Assembly: GCA_017623295.1 (NCBI GenBank) | Contig: JAGAPK010000033.1 | Location: 124,001-188,000 of the forward strand | Length of the DNA stretch: 64,000 bases | DNA from: Lachnospiraceae bacterium | GTDB lineage: Bacteria; Bacillota; Clostridia; Lachnospirales; Lachnospiraceae | Direction: 5' to 3' | Shown here: positions 23,887-32,440 of the stretch, in pieces | Position numbering within the stretch: the stretch's first letter is position 1 | Layout: each line of letters begins with the position of its first letter | Program-made: the position numbers and the translations under genes | Notes under the pieces: model-generated | The model's input: the letters and a program-made list of their open reading frames with translations, nothing else | Database searches by the model: none | What the model was told of the DNA's origin: nothing

Positions 23887-24273
23887 ATGGAAGACAAGGT
23901 AATAAAAGAAGAGAAAAGATTTGAATATACTTATTCGGCAAGTCAACAGAAAGAGGTTGAGGAGATAAGAAAAAAATATCTTCCAAAAGAAATAGATAAA
24001 ATGGAAATGCTGAGAAAGCTTGATAAAGATGCTGAGAAACCTGGTATGATTGCAGCATTAACATTTGGCATCGTTGGAGCAATGCTTTTGGGAATAGGAA
24101 TGTGTTGTACGATGCTATGGAAAGATTATGTCTTTGTATTGGGAATTATAGTAGGAATTATGGGCATAGCAATATTATCTGTTGCCTATCCGGTGTATAA
24201 GAAAGTAACCATGAAACAAAGAGATAAAGTTGCAGAACAAATATTAAAACTGAGTAATGAACTCACCATATAA
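23887..24273 (+). CDS. Two-span membrane protein, paralogue of 22926
   Basis: 128 residues, aligned along its length with the 22926 protein: FEYTYSASQQKEVEEIRKKYLPK, MEMLRKLDKDAEKPG, then GIGMCCTMLWKDY between two spans, and VAYPVYKKVTMKQRDK at the end. The ribosome site is weak (GGGAAAGATG upstream). It lies 36 bases after the 23467 gene in the same apparent operon. Duplication of the gene on both sides of the inducible promoter is unusual and suggests that one copy is basal and one induced. Confidence 0.8.
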   Translation: MEDKVIKEEKRFEYTYSASQQKEVEEIRKKYLPKEIDKMEMLRKLDKDAEKPGMIAALTFGIVGAMLLGIGMCCTMLWKDYVFVLGIIVGIMGIAILSVAYPVYKKVTMKQRDKVAEQILKLSNELTI

Positions 24274-24304
24274 TATATTTTTTAGAGAATAGGAGAATAA
24301 AAAA

Positions 24305-24565
24305 ATGGCAAAATCAAAATTAGCAGCAATGAATAAGAAAATTGAAGAAAGTGTAGTTGGTGGATACAAAAAAATCGAAAATGGCGTAGTTGGCGGATTT
24401 CAGAAAATTTCAGACAAATTCGTAGATAGCTACCTGACAAAGGATGGCGAATCCATAGAAGAAGCCAAAGAAAGAATTGCGAGAGAACAAAGTGAAAGAA
24501 CTAAAGAACACGAAGACATGATTAAAAAAAATCTGGAAGCGAGTCTCAATGCGGGTAGAAGATAA
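24305..24565 (+). CDS. Small protein with 11-residue amphipathic repeats (short form)
   Basis: 86 residues, no membrane span. Two 11-residue units, KIEESVVGGYK (12-22) and KIENGVVGGFQ (23-33), are followed by KISDKFVDSYLTKDGESIEEAKERI. The sequence matches the longer relative at 26203. Repeats of the type KxxEGVxxxxx form 11/3 amphipathic helices in alpha-synuclein and apolipoproteins and lie on anionic membranes. Membrane binding here is inferred. AGGAG lies 9 bases before the ATG; the gene is directly upstream of cardiolipin synthase. Confidence 0.8.
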   Translation: MAKSKLAAMNKKIEESVVGGYKKIENGVVGGFQKISDKFVDSYLTKDGESIEEAKERIAREQSERTKEHEDMIKKNLEASLNAGRR

Positions 24566-24579
24566 GAAAGTAATTGTGT

Positions 24580-26145
24580 ATGAAGAAGAAAATCGTTATT
24601 TATGACCAAAATGGTGCCAAAGAACAGGAAGTAAATTATATACCGGTTCGCTTTATAATCGCTATTTTACTTATTGTACTGGAAACACTGGCAGTTTTAG
24701 CAATGACAATACTTTGTGCGATTTATATTCCATATTTTTATCTGGCGATGTATGCAACTGAGATTTTCTGTGTTCTGAAGATTATCAATTCCCAGGAAAA
24801 TCCGGATTATAAAATTCCGTGGCTCCTTTTCGTCCTGGTTGTTCCGGTTGCCGGATTTATGATTTACTTTATGTTTTATAATAGAAAACTCTCTAGGAAA
24901 CAGATAAAAAGGACAGAGAAGATCAAGAATCAGTTAATAAACACAAAAGATGAAGCAACTCTTAAAAAGTTGGAGCAGGAAGATAAGCAGGCGTACTTAC
25001 AAGCCAATCTTTTGCGCAAGTTGGCAACGACACATGTATATCAAAATACAAACATGACTTATTTTGATATGGGAGAAAAGCTGTTTGCAAGTATGCTTGA
25101 GGATCTGCAAAAGGCTGAGAAATTTATTTTCTTGGAATATTTTATTGTGGAAGAAGGCAGATTCTGGAACAGCATATTGGATATCTTAAAAGTAAAGGCA
25201 GCAAACGGTGTTGAAGTACGGGTAATTTATGATGACATTGGATGTATGTGCACTTTGCCGGGGAATTATTATAAAACACTAAGAGATTATGGCATCAAGG
25301 CAGTTTGTTTTTCACGGTTGAGAGGACAGGCAAATAATGAATTTAATAACCGCAGTCATAGAAAAATTATGGTCATTGATGGAAAAGTGGGATATACAGG
25401 TGGTGTAAATATTGCAGACGAATATATCAATGAAAAGCTCCTGTTTGGAGTCTGGAAAGATGTGGGGATTCGCTTAGAAGGTGAAGCGGTGACACAGTTA
25501 ACTTCCATATTTCTTGAGGATTATGAGTTGAATGTAAAAACTCCGGTGGCAGACTTTAGTCTGTATTACAAAAGTGGCACCTCCGTAGCAGATGAAGGCT
25601 ATGTCATTCCTTTTGGTGATGGTCCGAATCCGATGTATAAGCATCGAGTTGCCAAGATTATGATTATGAATATGTTGAATCAGGCACAGGATTATGTTTA
25701 TATGATGAGTCCGTATCTTATTATCGACAATGAACTATGTCAGGCGATTGAGAATGCCGCAATGCGAGGCATTGATGTAAGAATCATTACACCACACATT
25801 CCGGATAAGAAGGTTGTTTTTGTAATGACCAGAAGTTATTATAAAAGGCTTATGGATGCAGGAGTAAAGATTTATGAGTTTGAGCCGGGGTTTGTCCATG
25901 CGAAAGCATATCTATCCGATGATAAGTATGCAATTGTAGGAACGATAAATCTTGATTACAGAAGTCTTGTACATCATTTTGAGAATGGTGTCTGGATGTA
26001 TAAGCATGAGGTTCTGAGCCAGATTAAAGAAGATATGGAAGGAACGATGAAACAGTCCATAGAAATGTCGGATGATTTGATAAAGAATACGCTATTACAA
26101 CGATTCATCAGAGCAGTGGTAAGAGTTTTTTCACCAATGTTATAG
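24580..26145 (+). CDS. cls: Cardiolipin synthase (phospholipase D type)
   Basis: 521 residues. Two N-terminal membrane spans (about 24-45 and 65-105 region), then two PLD domains with HKD motifs: HRKIMVIDG near residue 260 and HAKAYLSDD near 440, each followed by GxxN (GGVNIADEYI; GTINLDYRS). It joins two phosphatidylglycerols to make cardiolipin and glycerol at the inner membrane. ATG 24580 was taken rather than the TTG at 24574; the ribosome site is weak. Its position between two amphipathic-repeat proteins in an apparently regulated operon points to membrane remodelling under stress. Confidence 0.92.
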   Translation: MKKKIVIYDQNGAKEQEVNYIPVRFIIAILLIVLETLAVLAMTILCAIYIPYFYLAMYATEIFCVLKIINSQENPDYKIPWLLFVLVVPVAGFMIYFMFYNRKLSRKQIKRTEKIKNQLINTKDEATLKKLEQEDKQAYLQANLLRKLATTHVYQNTNMTYFDMGEKLFASMLEDLQKAEKFIFLEYFIVEEGRFWNSILDILKVKAANGVEVRVIYDDIGCMCTLPGNYYKTLRDYGIKAVCFSRLRGQANNEFNNRSHRKIMVIDGKVGYTGGVNIADEYINEKLLFGVWKDVGIRLEGEAVTQLTSIFLEDYELNVKTPVADFSLYYKSGTSVADEGYVIPFGDGPNPMYKHRVAKIMIMNMLNQAQDYVYMMSPYLIIDNELCQAIENAAMRGIDVRIITPHIPDKKVVFVMTRSYYKRLMDAGVKIYEFEPGFVHAKAYLSDDKYAIVGTINLDYRSLVHHFENGVWMYKHEVLSQIKEDMEGTMKQSIEMSDDLIKNTLLQRFIRAVVRVFSPML

Positions 26146-26202
26146 AAAATGGAAAATATTAATAAATAATAAAAAATATAAATGATAAAGGAGAAGAGAA
26201 CA

Positions 26203-26466
26203 ATGGCAAAATTTGAAGAATTCAACAAGAAAATTGAAGAAGGCGTAACAGAAGGATACAAGAAAATCGAGGAAGGCGTAGTGGATGGCTACAAAAAGAT
26301 TGAAGAAGGTGTTGTATCCGGTTACAAGAAAATTGAAAATGGTGCAGTAGAAGGTTTCCAGAAGGTATCTGATAAGTTTGTAGACAAATTTTTTACAAAA
26401 GAAGGCGAATCCGTTGAGGATGCTAAGAAACGTCTGGAAAAAGGAATCAATAAAGAAACGGAATAA
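26203..26466 (+). CDS. Small protein with four 11-residue synuclein-like repeats
   Basis: 87 residues. Four tandem units: KIEEGVTEGYK (10-20), KIEEGVVDGYK (21-31), KIEEGVVSGYK (32-42), KIENGAVEGFQ (43-53), then KVSDKFVDKFFTKEGESVEDAKKRL. In DNA these are 33-bp repeats at 26230-26361. The pattern K-x-x-E-G-V at period 11 is that of alpha-synuclein. A long 11/3 amphipathic helix lying on anionic lipid such as cardiolipin is the natural model. AAAGGAG lies 9 bases before ATG 26203; an ATG at 26182 lacks a site. It directly follows cls. Confidence 0.82.
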   Translation: MAKFEEFNKKIEEGVTEGYKKIEEGVVDGYKKIEEGVVSGYKKIENGAVEGFQKVSDKFVDKFFTKEGESVEDAKKRLEKGINKETE

Positions 26467-26516
26467 AAAGTAGAGTAAAACAAAATAAAATGAAAAAGGG
26501 AAGGAGATACATATTT

Positions 26517-26756
26517 ATGGGTGCAGATGTTAAGACAATTGGAAAAACAACATTAAAAGTAGCAGGAGCAGCCTGCGTAGCAACAGGCATTGTAGCGGCC
26601 AGCGCGGTTATTGCAAGTGGGGCAGCAGTCGGTTCCATAGCAGAAGGCTTCAAAGCAGCGAAAAAAGCGGTTGCAGATATGTTTCATTCACCAACTGATG
26701 AGGTAGTAGACGTGGCAGAGGAAAGTGAAAAAGAAGTTGCTAAAGAAGCAGAATAA
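26517..26756 (+). CDS. Small Ala/Gly-rich single-span protein
   Basis: 79 residues. A hydrophobic, Ala- and Gly-rich segment (about 8-42: LKVAGAACVATGIVAASAVIASG) is followed by an amphipathic stretch (SIAEGFKAAKKAVADMF) and an acidic tail. AAGGAG lies 10 bases before ATG 26517; the ATG at 26490 has none. It is the last gene of the membrane module, 50 bases after the long repeat protein and 11 bases before the terminator. Function unknown. Confidence 0.72.
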   Translation: MGADVKTIGKTTLKVAGAACVATGIVAASAVIASGAAVGSIAEGFKAAKKAVADMFHSPTDEVVDVAEESEKEVAKEAE

Positions 26757-26767
26757 GAAAGAGTGAG

Positions 26768-26803
26768 GGCTGTGAGAATAAAATCTCACAGCCTTTAATA
26801 TTT
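26768..26803 (+). terminator. Terminator of the membrane-stress module
   Basis: Perfect stem GGCTGTGAGA (26768-26777) / TCTCACAGCC (26784-26793) followed by TTTAATATTTT. Confidence 0.85.
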
Positions 26804-26836
26804 TCTTGCTAATCAGATAATGTTTTGTTATAGTAT

Positions 26837-27943
26837 CTAATACACACTTTCCACATCTACAATCTCATTGTCTGTTACCTGAAAACGCCATACAGAATGT
26901 CCGGGCAGTCTATGCTCGGTCAGGTAATAAGCATCATCAAAGGTGGTGATGTAGTAAGGAGTGCCGCCGCCGATGAAATGATGGTAGATATCTTCATATT
27001 CCCCATCCATTAACGTGGATAAATCTTCGGTGCGCAGAATGGTAGCGTAGTCCTGATTCCCGGTAATATCAGTGGAAACAGTAATGTAGTAGTAATCCTG
27101 TATTTGGGTTAACTGAATCATGCCTGCCATAGAGTCTGGTACTGCATAGGTTTCCAGAATTTCAAAGGTTTCCAAATCGGCACGGATAATGCTAGAGTTG
27201 CCGGATACAAAATAAATTTCATCATCTAATATCGTAAAAGAGCGCACATAGACGTTGTTTAAAGCATCGATTTTGCGTATTTCGGTCAGATACATACGAG
27301 TATCGTCTTGATTGTGTCGGAAAAGATACATCTCGCCGCTCATGGAACTCCAAGCGTAAAAAGTATCGGTTGCCTCATCATAAATAACATAATGAGGGCG
27401 GTTTCCAATGTTGGAAAAAGTTTGTGTATGAATAAATTTATTGTCTTTTTTCTCAAAAACTAAGATTCGATGATTCTCGGTATCGTCAATTAAATATACG
27501 ATGCCGTCACTTGCAATGGTGTGGCCTTTGTTCATATCGTTCGTCATAACTTTCCAGTCGGTAAGAGGTGAAGTCAGATTGTCATGGTAGATAACCTGGT
27601 CGTGATAGCAGTCTACCAGAAAATAGGTGTTGTCGACTTTGGTAATATAAGTCGGAACACTTAAATCTGTACAGGAATTCGTGGTTACATCTGCCTGCAA
27701 GGCAGCAGTAATAGTAGCTTCGTCCACTAATTCAGAAGCTTCCAGATAGTCAGTAACCGGTTCCGGTGTAGTGTTTGTGCCATTTGTGTCATTTGAAAAG
27801 TTTGTGACACTTGTGTCAGTATTTTCGATAAGAGAATCGGAAGTGTCAACAGGTTTTTTGCACAACAGAAAATAGAAAGCGAATCCTATGATAATCATTG
27901 CAAAGATAGTAAGAGGAATAAGGTATAACCGATGTTTTTTCAT
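26837..27943 (-). CDS. Membrane-tethered extracellular protein, probable beta-propeller
   Basis: 368 residues. N-terminal span (about 6-28), then a Thr/Asn/Asp-rich linker (30-65), then repeated segments with the feel of propeller blades: ITKVDNTYFLVDCYHDQVIYHD, GIVYLIDDTENHRILVFEK, HYVIYDEATDTFYAWSSMSGEMYLF, EIYFVSGNSSIIRADLETFEIL, YYITVSTD. NHRILVF resembles an NHL-type strand. No catalytic motif is visible. AGGAG lies 10 bases before the ATG at 27943. It is monocistronic and convergent with the stress module terminator. Function unknown. Confidence 0.7.
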   Translation of the reverse strand: MKKHRLYLIPLTIFAMIIIGFAFYFLLCKKPVDTSDSLIENTDTSVTNFSNDTNGTNTTPEPVTDYLEASELVDEATITAALQADVTTNSCTDLSVPTYITKVDNTYFLVDCYHDQVIYHDNLTSPLTDWKVMTNDMNKGHTIASDGIVYLIDDTENHRILVFEKKDNKFIHTQTFSNIGNRPHYVIYDEATDTFYAWSSMSGEMYLFRHNQDDTRMYLTEIRKIDALNNVYVRSFTILDDEIYFVSGNSSIIRADLETFEILETYAVPDSMAGMIQLTQIQDYYYITVSTDITGNQDYATILRTEDLSTLMDGEYEDIYHHFIGGGTPYYITTFDDAYYLTEHRLPGHSVWRFQVTDNEIVDVESVY

Positions 27944-28116
27944 TTCTGGATAACTCCTGATTGTTTTTTCTGGTTAAAATATATGCTCACTAAGTAGTTT
28001 CTGTTTCTTATCATAACATTATTCAAAAGAATATGCTATAATGTCCGAAATGGGATTTTTATAAATAGCTCCTGTAAGAATTTCTGAAAGCAAAATGAAA
28101 TGGGAAGGTTATATAA

Positions 28117-29255
28117 ATGGCACAAACGGTAGCATGTACAAAAGAAAAATATAATATGACATTTTGTATCTTGTCTGGAATTGCAATCATCATGATTGTG
28201 GCAGGGCATGTTGGATATAATATTTTGTCAGTAGGGGATTTGTTTCCTTATTATTCTTTTCATGTGCCGCTTTTTATGTTTATTTCCGGTTATTTTTATA
28301 AGGATATCGAGGAAGAGCATCCTTTTGCCTATATCAAGAAAAAAGTGAAAAGACTTCTGGTGCCATATTTTATCTGGAATGTTTTGTACGGAGTTATCGC
28401 GTGGTTACTTCACTTTGCCGGTTTTGGAATGGGGAAAATATCAGCCTTTGGACCTTGTTTGTGGAACCTTTTATCAGTGGATATCAATTTATTTATAACT
28501 ATGCGGCGTGGTTTGTACCGGTTTTGTTTGTTATAGAGATGCTGAATCTTCTTATGCGGATTATTTTGCGAAAAATTCGATTATGTAATGAATGGCTGAT
28601 TCTGGCAGGAAGTCTTTTAGTCGGCATGGCAGTGGTATGGCTGGCAATTGGCGGTCATGTGTGGGGCTATTATAAAATGCCGGGTAAGATTTTGTTCTTA
28701 TATCCTTGTTTTCAAATGGGACAGTTTTATAAGAAAAAGCTGGAAAAACACGATACAATGGGAAATTTACCGTATTTCGCAATCGTGATAGGAATACAGC
28801 TGCTGTTGACGTTAACCTGCAATGGACTGGCATATAGTAGTGTGTGGTGCACAGGTTTTGCGAATGGACCAATTATTCCGTATGTGACAGTGGTGTCAGG
28901 TGTTGCGTTCTGGCTTCGCATTGCAAAAATTTTGACACCGCTTCTGGAACGAAACAAATATATGATTTATCTTGGAAAAAACACATATGCCATTATGATG
29001 CATCATGTGATGGCATTTATGTTAGTAAAAATGGTGGTTGCAGGAATTGCAGCGATTACAACCGGTTTGGCTGATTTTGACTGGCAGCAGTTTTACAATA
29101 ATATTGACTATTACTATCTGGTTGGCGGTGCAGAGCAGTTTAAGTTGGTGTATCTGCTTGCCGGGGTGATTCTGCCGCTGCTTTTGCAATATGGACAGGA
29201 TAATATAATGTACAAAATTAACAAATGGGTGCAGACATCTAAGAATGATAAATGA
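28117..29255 (+). pseudogene. Acyltransferase 3 family gene with one frameshift
   Basis: Two overlapping frames make one normal-length (about 380 residues) acyltransferase. The first frame (28117-28536) gives LSGIAIIMIVAGHVGYN, PLFMFISGYFYK and VKRLLVPYFIWN. It should pass into the second frame (to 29255: ENISLWTLFVEPF, AAWFVPVLFVIE, KNTYAIMMHHVMAF) at GGGGAAAA, 28431-28438. One extra G would restore a single reading. The residues on either side are well kept, so the change is recent, a phase-variable tract, or a sequence error. GGAAGG lies 8 bases before the ATG. Confidence 0.8.
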
Positions 29256-29285
29256 TGATGAGGAGGATGTGTTTTGGGGGAAGAA

Positions 29286-29624
29286 ATGTTGCGCAGCATG
29301 ATTACAGTGTTGTTTTTGATGATAATGATACTTTTGGCGGTAATGATACATACCGCATTTTATCGTATGGCACGCATTTATAATTGGAATGGAAAAAGAT
29401 ATTGTTATCTTGGGTATGTGCCGATTCAAAAAGATGGTAAAAATTTTGCCATTCATATCCGGGAGAAAATGGTGGATTTGTCGCATACAACAAGGTATGA
29501 GATAGGTCTTAGTAAGAACTTTTATAAGAAAAATCGTTATAAAGATATGTTTGTTTATGCGGATGGTGCCAGAAATTATTTAATCATAGATGAAGAAGCC
29601 TTGAAAACAGAGATTCCATTTTAA
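29286..29624 (+). CDS. Hypothetical single-span protein
   Basis: 112 residues from the ATG at 29286 (GGGGGA 5 bases upstream) or 116 from a TTG at 29274 (GAGGAGG upstream). One N-terminal span (about 3-24), then a basic soluble domain (RIYNWNGKRYCYLGYVPIQKDGKNFAIHIREKMVDLS). Not recognised. It follows the acyltransferase by about 30 bases and precedes the glycosyltransferase by 72, so it may belong to an envelope glycan operon. Confidence 0.65.
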   Translation: MLRSMITVLFLMIMILLAVMIHTAFYRMARIYNWNGKRYCYLGYVPIQKDGKNFAIHIREKMVDLSHTTRYEIGLSKNFYKKNRYKDMFVYADGARNYLIIDEEALKTEIPF

Positions 29625-29696
29625 AGAAACTTTTGGTATACTTAGAAACGTAGTGACAGCAAAATGAGTCAGAAATAAAGGCTGATGGGAGAAGCG

Positions 29697-30713
29697 ATGA
29701 TTACAATAAGTCTTTGTATGATAGTGAAAAATGAAGAGAAGCTGCTTGCCAGATGTCTTGATAGTGTGGCTGATTTGATGGATGAAATTATTATCGTCGA
29801 TACCGGTTCCACAGATAGTACCAAAGAGATTGCGGCGCGCTATACAGATAAAATCTATGATTTTAAATGGATTCAGGATTTTTCGGCAGCAAGAAATTTT
29901 GCTTTTTCTAAAGCAACAAAGGAATACATCTATTCTGCCGATGCGGATGAAGTATTAGATGAAGAGAACCGCGAAGCGTTCCGGCAGTTGAAGGAAACGC
30001 TTTTGCCGGAGATTGATATTGTACAGATGTATTATGCGAATCAGCTTTCTTTTGGCACGATTTATAATTATGATAAAGAACTGCGCCCAAAGCTTTTTAA
30101 AAGACTTAGGACATTTACATGGGCAGAGCCGATTCATGAGCAAATTATTTTAGAACCGGTTATTTATGACAGTGATGTCGCAATTTTGCATATGCCGGAA
30201 AATAATCACAAAGACAGGGATTTAGCTTCTTTTGTGAGGATGACAGAAGCCGGACAGCGATTATCCAAAAGACTTCATAATATCTATGCAAAAGAGTTGT
30301 TTGTATCCGGGGAAGATAAAGATTTTCTGAATGCAACAGCATTTTTTGAAAGTTCCTGCATGGATACGGAGCGTTCCGTAGAGGAAATCAAAGAAGCTGC
30401 CTGTGTTGTGGCAAGGGCAGCGAGAATTGCGAAAGATACAGTGAAGTTTTTCAAATATGCGTTAAAAGTTGTAGCATGTGAGGGCTGTGCTGAAATTTGC
30501 TGCGAACTTGGACAATATTATTTAGAACATCAGGATTTTGACGAAGCGATTGTTTGGTTTTATAATGCTGCGTATGAAACAGAGTGTATCCTTAATATAC
30601 ATAGTAGTGGAGATATTCCATTACAGGGGTTATCAGAGTGTTATCGCATAGCCGGACACGAGGAGCAGGCAAGAGAATATGAGAAGCTTGCGAAGGAGTG
30701 GAAAGCAGAATAA
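29697..30713 (+). CDS. Glycosyltransferase family 2 protein with TPR-like tail
   Basis: 338 residues. GT-A domain (1-220): SLCMIVKNEEKLLARCLDS, DEIIIVDTGSTDSTKEIA and the metal-binding DxD in SADADEV, then KLFKRLRTFTW and AEPIHEQI. The C-terminal 230-335 is helical and TPR-like (ELGQYYLEHQDFDEAIVWFYNAA, SECYRIAGHEEQAREYEKLA). This two-part layout is common in Clostridia. It transfers sugar from a nucleotide donor; the acceptor is unknown. GGGAGA lies 5 bases before ATG 29697; the ATG at 29685 has weaker support. Confidence 0.88.
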   Translation: MITISLCMIVKNEEKLLARCLDSVADLMDEIIIVDTGSTDSTKEIAARYTDKIYDFKWIQDFSAARNFAFSKATKEYIYSADADEVLDEENREAFRQLKETLLPEIDIVQMYYANQLSFGTIYNYDKELRPKLFKRLRTFTWAEPIHEQIILEPVIYDSDVAILHMPENNHKDRDLASFVRMTEAGQRLSKRLHNIYAKELFVSGEDKDFLNATAFFESSCMDTERSVEEIKEAACVVARAARIAKDTVKFFKYALKVVACEGCAEICCELGQYYLEHQDFDEAIVWFYNAAYETECILNIHSSGDIPLQGLSECYRIAGHEEQAREYEKLAKEWKAE

Positions 30714-30797
30714 GATATTTTTGAGAGAAGCATAGCATAGAAGTATAGCATAGAAAGGAAAGACATCCGAGAAAAGAACGGATGCGAGGACGATTCG

Positions 30798-31856
30798 ATG
30801 AAGTGGGAAGATAATGTCAGAAAGGTAGTTCCTTATGTACCGGGCGAGCAGCCACAGAAAAAGGGAATTATCAAGCTAAATACAAACGAGTGTCCTTATC
30901 CACCGGCTCCAATGGTGGAAAAGAGAATGAAAGAGATTGCATATGAGGACTTACGTCTTTACCCGGAATTCCCGGAACAGACATCTCTTACAGCAGAACT
31001 TGCGAAATACTATCATGTGAAAGAAAATCAAATTTTTGTCGGTGTTGGTTCGGATGATGTTCTGGCAATGGCATTTCTGACCTTTTTTAATTCGGATAAA
31101 CCGATTGTTTTCCCGGATATTACTTATTCATTCTATGATGTATGGGCAGATTTATACCGTATTCCTTACGAAATCAAGCCACTGGATGAGAATTTCTGTA
31201 TTCGTAAGGAAGATTATATGGGAGAAAATGGTGGTGTCATTTTCCCGAATCCGAATGCGCCAACCGGCATTTTGATGGATGTAAATACCATTGAAGAAAT
31301 TGTAAAGGCAAATCAGGATGTGGTTGTTATTATCGATGAGGCTTATATTGATTTTGGTGGTGTGAGCTGTCTGCCGTTGATAGAAAAATATGATAACTTG
31401 CTTGTGGTACAGACTTTTTCCAAGTCCAGAGCTATGGCAGGAAGCCGAATCGGCTATGCGATTGGTAATGAGAAGTTGATTCGTTATCTGAATGATGCAA
31501 AATATTCGGTCAATTCCTATACCATGAATCGTCCGGCACTTGCTATCGGAGCAGAATCGGTTAAGGATGATGCGTATTTTAAAGAGATTTGCGGCAAAAT
31601 TATGGCGACCAGAGAACGCGTGGGAGAAGAATTGAAAGCACTTGGTTTCCGGTTCCCGAAATCTTATAGTAACTTTATTTTTGCAACACATGAAAGTGTT
31701 CCGGCAAAAGAAATTTTTGAAAAGTTAAAAGAACATGACATCTATGTCAGACACTGGAATAAAGAAAGAATCAGCAATTATCTTCGTATTACGATTGGAA
31801 CCGATGAACAGATGGATGCGTTGATTGCTGCATTAAAAGAAATTTTAGGTAAATAA
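30798..31856 (+). CDS. hisC: Histidinol-phosphate aminotransferase
   Basis: 352 residues, a normal length for HisC. Fold-type I PLP enzyme: LNTNECPYPP substrate segment near the N-terminus, PNAPTG (Asn contacting PLP), VVIIDEAYIDF (Asp on the pyridine N), TFSKSRAMAGSRIGYAIG with Schiff-base Lys near residue 210, and a C-terminal NYLRITIGT with the carboxylate-binding Arg. It makes histidinol phosphate from imidazole acetol phosphate. It is away from other his genes, so a related aromatic or other aminotransferase role is not excluded. Confidence 0.88.
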   Translation: MKWEDNVRKVVPYVPGEQPQKKGIIKLNTNECPYPPAPMVEKRMKEIAYEDLRLYPEFPEQTSLTAELAKYYHVKENQIFVGVGSDDVLAMAFLTFFNSDKPIVFPDITYSFYDVWADLYRIPYEIKPLDENFCIRKEDYMGENGGVIFPNPNAPTGILMDVNTIEEIVKANQDVVVIIDEAYIDFGGVSCLPLIEKYDNLLVVQTFSKSRAMAGSRIGYAIGNEKLIRYLNDAKYSVNSYTMNRPALAIGAESVKDDAYFKEICGKIMATRERVGEELKALGFRFPKSYSNFIFATHESVPAKEIFEKLKEHDIYVRHWNKERISNYLRITIGTDEQMDALIAALKEILGK

Positions 31857-31883
31857 TAGTTAAAGGAAGAGGAGAATTATTTT

Positions 31884-32384
31884 ATGGAAAGTTTGGCAAT
31901 ATGGTTTGCAAACACGTTAGGAGAGTATGTATCAAGAGAAGTTGTTATTTTCATTATTTCAATGATTCCGATTTTGGAACTTCGTGGCGGATTGTTGGTA
32001 GCATCTTTATTAGATGTATCTATTATTAAAGCGATTCCGCTTTGCATTGCCGGTAATATCATTCCGATTCCGTTTATCTTGCTTTTTATCAAGAAGATTT
32101 TTAAATGGATGAAAAATTTCAAAATTTTCAGAGGTTTGATTGAGAAACTGGAAAATAGAGCAATGAGCAAAAGTGATTCTATTAAAAAAGGTGAGTTCTG
32201 GGGACTTGCGCTGTTTGTTGGTATTCCGCTTCCGGGAACCGGTGCATGGACAGGATCCTTGATTGCAGCATTACTGGATATTGATATTAAGAAAGCTGTT
32301 TTAGCAGAATTGCTTGGCGTTGCGATTGCAACCATCATTATGGCCATAGTTTCTTATGGATTATTGGGAGCTTTAATTGGTTAA
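31884..32384 (+). CDS. Small multi-drug export family membrane protein
   Basis: 166 residues, 4-5 spans. FIISMIPILELRGGLLVA and FVGIPLPGTGAWTGSLIAALL are the two signature stretches of the 'Sm_multidrug_ex' family. Despite the name, transport activity is poorly established. GAGGAG lies about 9 bases before the ATG. It follows hisC by 27 bases, so the two may be co-transcribed. Confidence 0.88.
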   Translation: MESLAIWFANTLGEYVSREVVIFIISMIPILELRGGLLVASLLDVSIIKAIPLCIAGNIIPIPFILLFIKKIFKWMKNFKIFRGLIEKLENRAMSKSDSIKKGEFWGLALFVGIPLPGTGAWTGSLIAALLDIDIKKAVLAELLGVAIATIIMAIVSYGLLGALIG

Positions 32385-32440
32385 TTATTTTTGATATAGA
32401 ATTTAGAGATAGATTTTTATATTAAAGAAAGCGTTTTAGA

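Noticed and set aside
26230-26361. CRISPR-like 33-bp repeats
   Set aside because: The 33-bp units are contiguous, in frame, degenerate at third positions and encode an 11-residue protein repeat; there are no spacers.
28431-28440. Programmed -1 frameshift in the acyltransferase gene
   Set aside because: GGGGAAAA is not a proper X-XXY-YYZ slippery heptamer in the frame used (the A-site AAA would re-pair with GAA), and there is no clear downstream structure; mutation or phase variation is simpler.
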